Positions 5,799 through 11,044 of a stretch of DNA of 11,044 nt are shown in pieces (position 1 is the first letter of the stretch; each line of letters opens with the position of its first letter). The translations under genes and the position numbers were made by a program. The notes beneath the pieces were generated by a model. That model saw only the letters and a list, made by a program, of their open reading frames with translations. It was not told the origin of the DNA and searched no databases. The stretch is from Desulfobulbaceae bacterium (lineage in GTDB: Bacteria > Desulfobacterota > Desulfobulbia > Desulfobulbales > Desulfocapsaceae): positions 1-11,044 of the forward strand of contig DOMU01000139.1 of NCBI GenBank assembly GCA_003509305.1. Direction: 5' to 3'.

Positions 5799-6646
5799 CC
5801 GAGCGTTTCGAGCTATCATTTCCTCTCCCACCTTGGCTGCGTGACCACCACTTCGCCGGTCAGGCGGTGCTGCCGATGGTTATGGCCATTGATTTCCTTG
5901 CCGCGCTGGTACTGAAAAAATTCCCGGAAATCCATGCGACACGCCTTGAAGAGGCAATTTTCCCGAAATTACTCATTTTGCCTGAAGGCGACGCGCTATC
6001 GGTGCTGGTTGAGTTGGAATGGCTTGACGAGAAACGTTTGCGCGCCGTGCTCTTAACAAGAAAGAGTGGTGCCATCAGCCGTTTACTGCGCCACGCCGAA
6101 GTGCTTTTTACAAGTAAAAAAAAGGCGCCGCGAGAAGAGCCACCGCCACCACTCCTCAAAGAGGCGCCAAAGCCAGGCCGCGTTATCAATTGCGAAAGAA
6201 TTTATGCTGAGCTGGTGCCTTTCGGCAGCAATTTCCGCACCCTGAATAACAAACTTTATTTTCAAGGTAATACAGCCAGCGGCACGCTCATCGTACCGGA
6301 TTTGCCTTTTTTTTGCCTGGCACTGCCGCATCCTTTTCTTCTTGATGGCGCCATGCACGCCGCCTGTGTGCATGGCCAGAGTTTTTGCGGTTTTGTCCCT
6401 TTTCCCGTGGCTTTCGCGGCCATGGAATGGGAAAATGCAAAATTCCTGAAAAAACCAGGTCATGTTTACGAAACCGAATGTATCCTGACTGGGAAAGATA
6501 ACGGAGAATTACGCTATGATCTACGGGTTTGGGGTAATGGCGGCATCATACATGTTTCTGGTCTAATGATGCGGGATGTCAGCGGCGGTGCGATCAAACC
6601 GCCGGGATGGATATGTGAAAATGAGGCTCAATATGGCAAAAATTGA
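5795..6646 (+). CDS. Stand-alone polyketide-type dehydratase (double hotdog)
   Basis: The 283-residue protein resembles the DH domain of polyketide synthases although it is a free protein. The N-terminal half has LRDHHFAGQAVLPMV, in which H18 sits four residues before G22 and fits the catalytic histidine of the HxxxGxxxxP motif. The C-terminal half has ELVPFGSNF (139-147) and HPFLLDGAMHAA (179-190), with D184 in the place of the catalytic aspartate and H188 in the usual Q/H position. The halves are joined by a proline-rich linker (about 108-128). DH domains remove water from beta-hydroxyacyl thioesters to form enoyl chains. The ATG overlaps the radical SAM stop by 4 bp; longer in-frame extensions upstream lie inside that gene and are unlikely. 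The fold is well supported. The carrier protein and ketosynthase it would work with are not in this window. Confidence 0.82.
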   Translation: MTERFELSFPLPPWLRDHHFAGQAVLPMVMAIDFLAALVLKKFPEIHATRLEEAIFPKLLILPEGDALSVLVELEWLDEKRLRAVLLTRKSGAISRLLRHAEVLFTSKKKAPREEPPPPLLKEAPKPGRVINCERIYAELVPFGSNFRTLNNKLYFQGNTASGTLIVPDLPFFCLALPHPFLLDGAMHAACVHGQSFCGFVPFPVAFAAMEWENAKFLKKPGHVYETECILTGKDNGELRYDLRVWGNGGIIHVSGLMMRDVSGGAIKPPGWICENEAQYGKN

Positions 6647-6647
6647 A

Positions 6648-6679
6648 GGAATCCGGATAAAAAATTTCCGGCCAATTCC
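6648..6679. terminator. Possible shared terminator between convergent genes
   Basis: Nested arms GGAAT (6648-6652) with ATTCC (6675-6679), and CCGGA (6653-6657) with TCCGG (6667-6671), enclose an A-rich loop. The hairpin sits in the 43 bp gap between the dehydratase stop and the stop of the opposite-strand membrane-protein gene, a typical place for a bidirectional terminator. T-runs after the stem are weak. Confidence 0.4.
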
Positions 6680-6689
6680 GATGACCATT

Positions 6690-7091
6690 TCACTCCTCTT
6701 TCTCGGCATATATTTTCGCCAGTTCTTCCGGGTCGAGGCGAACCAGCGCTGGTTCGATAACGATGCGGGCCAGCCAGCGGCAGAGCACCAGGGTGTAGAT
6801 CATACCGGACAGCCACATGCCAAAAAGAAAGAGCACATGGGAAAAGGCGTAAATTGCCGGGCCGACCACCGCCGCCACCCAAGGGTTGTGCCAGCGAATG
6901 GCCAGATAGCCACAAAACACCACCGCCGGCCAGCCGAGCGGAAAGCTGATGATGATGCAAAACACTCCGACAAACACCGACAGGCTCGGTCTGGCGCGAA
7001 ACGGCGCTAAGTCGGCCTTGTCACGAATGGCGGCACGGACAAAAGAAGTGGAGGCGGCGAACAGCAGGGCGCGTTCAAGGGAAGCGATCAT
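6690..7091 (-). CDS. Small multi-pass membrane protein of unknown function
   Basis: The 133-residue product has a short amphipathic N-terminus, then hydrophobic stretches at about 39-62 (VFVGVFCIIISF and following) and 68-112 (NPWVAAVVGPAIYAF, then LFLFGMWLSGMIYTLVLC), giving three or four membrane helices. It ends in an acidic, charged tail (LDPEELAKIYAEKEE). I do not recognise the family. The start is uncertain: the ATG at 7091 and an upstream TTG at 7118 (nine more residues) both lack a clear ribosome binding site. It lies on the strand opposite to the genes on both sides, convergent with the dehydratase and divergent from the exporter gene, so it is not in their transcript. The hydrophobic pattern argues that this strand is the coding one; the antisense frames here are rich in His, Lys and Arg and look like shadows. 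Confidence 0.65.
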   Translation of the reverse strand: MIASLERALLFAASTSFVRAAIRDKADLAPFRARPSLSVFVGVFCIIISFPLGWPAVVFCGYLAIRWHNPWVAAVVGPAIYAFSHVLFLFGMWLSGMIYTLVLCRWLARIVIEPALVRLDPEELAKIYAEKEE

Positions 7092-7111
7092 AAAATCATA
7101 GAATTGAAAAG

Positions 7112-7140
7112 AAGACAATTTACGGGAAAATACCTACAAT
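7112..7140 (+). promoter_or_regulatory. Candidate sigma70-type promoter for the exporter gene
   Basis: AAGACA at 7112-7117 and TACAAT at 7135-7140 are separated by 17 bases and partly match TTGACA/TATAAT. Transcription would begin only a few bases before the ATG at 7150, which fits the lack of a ribosome binding site there. It overlaps the 5' end region of the divergent membrane-protein gene. Confidence 0.3.
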
Positions 7141-7149
7141 CATAGCAAA

Positions 7150-10100
7150 ATGCCAGCCAAAACAATCAATTACCCCCTCCTCGTCCTGGTCATCGCCGCC
7201 ACTGTTTTCTGCGCGCTGGCCGGGCTGAAACGCCTCGACATCGACAGCGACCTCAGCCAGTCACTACCGAAAGACGATCCGGTAATCGCCGATGCCCTGA
7301 CGATATTCCAGTACCATCCGATCCACGACCAGGTGGCTATCGACCTGACAGTGGATGGCGGCCCGGATGTTCTGGCGCGGGCGGGCGACGCCCTGAAAGA
7401 GCGAATGCGCGCCAGCCGGCTTTTTGAGGAAGTCGGCATGGAAAGCCTGGCTGCCAGCCTGCCCAAACTGCGCCAGGATATGATCAGGCAATTGCCGCTG
7501 CTCTTTTCGGCGGAAGAACTGTCTCGCCAAGTGGCGCCGCTGCTTGCGCCCGCCGCCATCAGGGAAAAACTGACCACGTCCTTAAACGATGCCGCCGGTT
7601 TAAGCGGTATCGGTCAGGCGGAGACACTGGCCGCTGATCCGCTTGGCCTGCATCAGCTTATCCTGGCCAAGTTGGCGCTGTTGAATCCGGCGCCGGGCAG
7701 CCGTCTGTACCAAGGCCATTTGCTTTCAGAAGATGGCCGTCACCTTTTACTGGTGGCCACTACCAAAGCCGCCAGCTCCAACACCGATGCGGCGCGGCAA
7801 CTGCGCGATTTCTTTCAAGATGCGGCTAAAGAATTGGATTTTCCCGGCCTGCGTCTGACGGCGGTGGGCGCCTGGCGGGCGGCGCTCGACAACGAAACTT
7901 TAATCCGTGAGGATGTCGAGCTGGCCCTGACTCTTTCAACTGGCGGCATCGCCTTGCTGCTGCTCCTGGCCTTTCCCAGGCCTCTGTTCAGCCTGTTGTC
8001 GCTGGTGCCGCCGATCGCCGGTACCGCCGCCGCTCTTTTTATTTACTCGCTGTTTCATTCCTCGATCTCGGTGATGGTGTTGGGATTCGCTGGCGCTCTT
8101 ATTTCGGTGATGGATGATTTCAGCATCACCTACCTGCTCTTTCTCGATCGCAAAGAGACAACAAGCGGCAGCCAGGCCGCAAGCGAAATGCAATCCATTG
8201 GCGGCGCCTTGGCTTTGTTCACCACCATCCTTTCCTTTGCCGTCCTCGCCATGAGCGATTTCCCGGTGTTTGCCGCCCTTGGCGAGTTTACCGCTCTTGG
8301 CATGGCCTGCACCTTCCTTTTCATCCACTTTATCTGTCCGCGCCTGCTGCCGGAAATGCCGCCGTCCAGGCGGCAAAGCGAGCCGCCGCTGCGCCGGGTT
8401 TCAGACCGGATATTTTCCCGTGGCGGCAAAAGCTGCCTGACCGCCTGCCTCTTTGCCGTGGCCATGCTGGCCTTCGCCAGGCCACAGTTTCATATCAGCC
8501 TCGCCGATATGAACAGTATGACGCCGGAGACGCTGGCCGCAGACCGCGACTTCACCAAGGTTTGGGGCCGGGGCGAGGGCAAGATCACCCTGATGGCCAA
8601 GGCCGGCTCGTTGACCGAACTCCAGGCGGAAAATGACAAACTGCAAGACCTGTTAACCGCCGCCGACAAACAGGGCGTCCTCAGCGGCGGTTTGTCGCCA
8701 TCGGCTTTCTATCCGGGCGTGGCGGTGGCGACACGGAATTTTGCCGCCTGGCAAGAATTCTGGACACCGGATCGCATTGCGGCAGTCAGGAAAACAATTG
8801 GCACAACCGGCGCAAGACTCGGTTTTTCCAGCCATGCCTTCGACACCTTCACCGCCTCGATTGAACAGCAAACCATGCCACGGCCACTGCCTTTATCGCC
8901 GGCAATGGCAACGCTCCTGAGTTTTTCGCAGCCGGATGACGGCGCGGCGCGCCAATTCATCCTCGCCACGCCGGGTAAAAACTATGATGGCAAAGGCTTT
9001 CGCGCCGCTTACGGCCAAGATGGCCAAGGGCTGATGATTTTTGATGGGACATACTTTGCCGGGCGTTTGGGCGATATGCTGTTTGCCGCCTTCGGCGAAT
9101 CGTTTGCCATCATCGCCGTTGTCGTCAGCCTGTCGGTTTTTTTCGCGCTGCTCGACTGGCGGTTGACCCTGATAGCTCTCGCGCCGATGCTCTTTGCCAG
9201 CATCTGCACCCTCGGCACACTGCATCTCCTGGAGCGGCCTCTGGATATTCCAGCTTTGATGCTGGTCGTCGTCATCTTCGGCCTGGGCATTGATTTCAGC
9301 ATCTATCTGGTCTGCGGCTATCAGTATTACGGCGACGGCAATCACCCCAACTACCATCTTTTGCAAAGCGCCATGCTGCTGTCGGCCACTTCGACACTGA
9401 TCGGTTTTGGAGCGCTTATATTTGCCAGGCACAGCGTCCTGCATAGTATCGGCGTCGTTTCTTTCTGTGGACTCGGCTATTCGCTTCTGGGCGCCATTCT
9501 GCTCTTGCCACCAATCTTAACCTGGCATTTTCGGCGAAAAAAAGCGGCGATACCAACAGGGACGGTAAACACCCGAATCCAGAACCGCTACCGCCCGCTA
9601 CCCGCCTGGCCGCGCATGTTCGCCTGGGGAAAACTCCGCGGCGACAGCCTATTCACGGAGTTGGAAGCGGCGCTGACTGGCTGGACAAGTCCACGGAAAA
9701 TCATCGATATCGGCTGTGGTTACGGCCTACCCGCCTGTTGGCTGCTCGAACATTTTCCTGGCAGTCATATTTATGCCTGCGATCCCAACCCGGAGCGGGT
9801 TTTTTTCGCCCAGCGGGCGGTGGCCGAACGCGGCGATATGCAGGTTGCCGCCGCGCCAGACCTGCCACAGGCATTTCCCAGTGACTGCGACCTGGCGCTG
9901 CTCCTCGATATGGCGCATTATCTCGACGACGAGCAGTTGCGACAAACCTTTCGTCGTTGCCGGCAACTGCTGCATGAAAACGGTGGTTTGCTTGTGCGTT
10001 TCGCCATCCGTCCGGCGGGTAAGCCATCCCTTGCCTGGCATTTTGAAGACAAGCGGGCCAAGCTGGCTGGCCTGACCACACATTACCGTTTACTGGAAGA

Positions 10101-10194
10101 TATGCCGGCCACGGCCACAGCGGCTGGTTTCAGCGCGGTAACGATCCATCCCTCGGCGAAGACGGACATGTTCTGGCTGGTGGCAAAGTGTTAG
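7150..10194 (+). CDS. MMPL/RND-family lipid exporter fused to a SAM-dependent methyltransferase
   Basis: The 1014-residue protein has two parts. Residues 1 to about 793 are an MMPL-type transporter: an N-terminal membrane helix (about 8-26), a large periplasmic loop, a helix bundle from about 258 containing SVMDDFSITY (D322 and D323), a second loop, and a second bundle from about 650 containing GLGIDFSIYL (D715). These aspartates sit where MmpL-type pumps have proton-relay Asp-Tyr pairs, but here Phe replaces Tyr in both halves. A basic linker (FRRKKAA, about 794-800) leads to a cytoplasmic class I methyltransferase (about 820-1014) with IIDIGCGYG (851-859) for SAM binding, YACDPN at the second strand, and LALLLDMAHYLDD. 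COG4258-type predicted exporters of this kind occur in aryl-polyene lipid clusters. The frame is unbroken through the junction. It has no clear ribosome binding site. xseA follows 21 bases after its stop, so the two are probably cotranscribed. Confidence 0.88.
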   Translation: MPAKTINYPLLVLVIAATVFCALAGLKRLDIDSDLSQSLPKDDPVIADALTIFQYHPIHDQVAIDLTVDGGPDVLARAGDALKERMRASRLFEEVGMESLAASLPKLRQDMIRQLPLLFSAEELSRQVAPLLAPAAIREKLTTSLNDAAGLSGIGQAETLAADPLGLHQLILAKLALLNPAPGSRLYQGHLLSEDGRHLLLVATTKAASSNTDAARQLRDFFQDAAKELDFPGLRLTAVGAWRAALDNETLIREDVELALTLSTGGIALLLLLAFPRPLFSLLSLVPPIAGTAAALFIYSLFHSSISVMVLGFAGALISVMDDFSITYLLFLDRKETTSGSQAASEMQSIGGALALFTTILSFAVLAMSDFPVFAALGEFTALGMACTFLFIHFICPRLLPEMPPSRRQSEPPLRRVSDRIFSRGGKSCLTACLFAVAMLAFARPQFHISLADMNSMTPETLAADRDFTKVWGRGEGKITLMAKAGSLTELQAENDKLQDLLTAADKQGVLSGGLSPSAFYPGVAVATRNFAAWQEFWTPDRIAAVRKTIGTTGARLGFSSHAFDTFTASIEQQTMPRPLPLSPAMATLLSFSQPDDGAARQFILATPGKNYDGKGFRAAYGQDGQGLMIFDGTYFAGRLGDMLFAAFGESFAIIAVVVSLSVFFALLDWRLTLIALAPMLFASICTLGTLHLLERPLDIPALMLVVVIFGLGIDFSIYLVCGYQYYGDGNHPNYHLLQSAMLLSATSTLIGFGALIFARHSVLHSIGVVSFCGLGYSLLGAILLLPPILTWHFRRKKAAIPTGTVNTRIQNRYRPLPAWPRMFAWGKLRGDSLFTELEAALTGWTSPRKIIDIGCGYGLPACWLLEHFPGSHIYACDPNPERVFFAQRAVAERGDMQVAAAPDLPQAFPSDCDLALLLDMAHYLDDEQLRQTFRRCRQLLHENGGLLVRFAIRPAGKPSLAWHFEDKRAKLAGLTTHYRLLEDMPATATAAGFSAVTIHPSAKTDMFWLVAKC

Positions 10195-10215
10195 AAAGAA
10201 GAGGATAATTTGCAT

Positions 10216-11044
10216 ATGTCTCTCATCCAAACCGTCAGTCAGCTCACCGCCGCCCTGAAATTTCTGGTCGAGCGGCAATATTCATTCATCGCTGTGCGCG
10301 GCGAGATTTCCAACCTGCGCCTTCCCGCCTCCGGCCACCAGTATTTTACTTTGAAGGATGCCGGCGCCCAGTTACGGGCGGTGCTGCTGAAACCACAGGC
10401 CCGCTATCTGGCCGCGCCTTTGCGCGACGGCGGCCAGGTGATCTGCCGGGGTCGCGTCACCGTCTATGAGCCACGCGGCGATTATCAGTTGCTGGTTGAC
10501 AGCGTCGAAGCCGATGGCGAGGGGGAATTGCGTCTTAAATTTGATACGCTCAAGGCCAAACTCACCGCTGAAGGGCTGTTCGCCGAGGAGCGCAAACGGC
10601 CTCTACCGGCTTTCCCAGAAAAAATCGTCATCATCACCTCAGCCACAGGCGCCGCCCTGCACGATTTTCTTACCATTTGGCGAAGACGCCGGTCGAACGT
10701 CCACGTCGTCATCTATCCGTCCGCCGTGCAGGGCAAGAACGCGGCTTTGGAACTGGCCACGGCGCTTGAGCGCGTGAATAGCGAAATCGGTGGCGATATC
10801 ATCGTTCTCTGCCGTGGCGGCGGCTCGCTCGAGGATTTATCGGCCTTCAATGAAGAAATTCTGGCCAGGGCCATCGTCCGTTCACAAATTCCCGTGGTCA
10901 CGGGCGTCGGCCACGAAATCGATTTCACCATCGCCGATTTCTGCGCCGACTGGCGGGCGCCAACGCCAACCGGCGCGGCGGAAAGAAGTATCGCCGACTG
11001 CGGCAGGCTGCGGCAACAGGTGAGCCGGCACCAGCGGCTGCTCG
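10216..11044 (+). CDS. xseA: Exodeoxyribonuclease VII large subunit, N-terminal 276 residues (cut by window end)
   Basis: The frame is open from ATG at 10216 to the window edge. The protein opens with an OB-fold (VSQLTAALKFLVERQY, VRGEISNLR, GHQYFTLKD, GRVTVYEPRGDYQL), then the catalytic domain with TSATGAALHDFL (141-152), CRGGGSLEDLSAFNEE (199-214), TGVGHEIDFTIADF (229-242) and RAPTPTGAAE (247-256). D150, R200, H233 and D236 match residues important in the E. coli enzyme. XseA with XseB degrades single-stranded DNA from both ends and works in mismatch repair and in recovery from DNA damage. About a third of the usual length of roughly 400-450 residues is missing beyond the edge. GAGG at 10201-10204 is 11 bases from the ATG, and 5 bases from an in-frame TTG at 10210 that would add two residues, so the start is slightly uncertain. 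This is a housekeeping gene that marks ordinary chromosome. Confidence 0.97.
   Translation, partial: MSLIQTVSQLTAALKFLVERQYSFIAVRGEISNLRLPASGHQYFTLKDAGAQLRAVLLKPQARYLAAPLRDGGQVICRGRVTVYEPRGDYQLLVDSVEADGEGELRLKFDTLKAKLTAEGLFAEERKRPLPAFPEKIVIITSATGAALHDFLTIWRRRRSNVHVVIYPSAVQGKNAALELATALERVNSEIGGDIIVLCRGGGSLEDLSAFNEEILARAIVRSQIPVVTGVGHEIDFTIADFCADWRAPTPTGAAERSIADCGRLRQQVSRHQRLL

Overview
This window looks like a piece of a Gram-negative bacterial chromosome. It has an exodeoxyribonuclease VII gene (xseA), a CorA-type ion channel, a glycosyltransferase of the type that builds lipopolysaccharide, and an RND/MMPL-type lipid exporter. The wording of XseA, together with a cobalamin-type radical SAM enzyme and a WD40 gene with nearly identical repeats, reminds me of Desulfobacterota (Desulfobulbales-like). 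That placement is an impression from sequence style only and is not secure.

Layout. (1) Positions 1-649, plus strand: the 3' end of a WD40-repeat gene whose blades are almost identical in DNA. One blade carries an extra 42 bp palindromic element that adds exactly 14 codons and keeps the frame. (2) 650-906: AT-rich spacer followed by a cluster of GC-rich hairpins that resembles a dispersed palindromic repeat. (3) 907-1203, minus: a small secreted protein rich in Pro, His and aromatic residues. (4) 1204-1742: no convincing gene. (5) 1743-4269, minus: a tightly packed three-gene operon in the order glycosyltransferase family 25, membrane-anchored polysaccharide deacetylase, CorA-like channel. 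The first two genes overlap by 4 bp (ATGA). (6) 4371-6646, plus: a BchE-like radical SAM enzyme translationally coupled (ATGA) to a stand-alone polyketide-type double-hotdog dehydratase. (7) 6690-7091, minus: a small multi-pass membrane protein convergent with the dehydratase gene. (8) 7150-10194, plus: a 1014-residue fusion of an MMPL/RND exporter and a SAM-dependent methyltransferase. (9) 10216 to the end, plus: xseA, cut by the window edge; it has no stop codon inside the window.

How the genes may work together. The left operon probably modifies cell-surface glycans: a sugar transferase and a deacetylase. The right group (radical SAM, polyketide-type dehydratase, exporter plus methyltransferase) is the sort of set found in clusters that make and export modified polyunsaturated or otherwise unusual acyl lipids, such as aryl-polyene or ladderane-type clusters. 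No ketosynthase, acyl carrier protein or acyltransferase is inside the window, so the product is unknown and the pathway idea is inference. The points most worth a second look are the in-frame palindrome in the WD40 gene, the exporter-methyltransferase fusion, and the coupled radical SAM/dehydratase pair.
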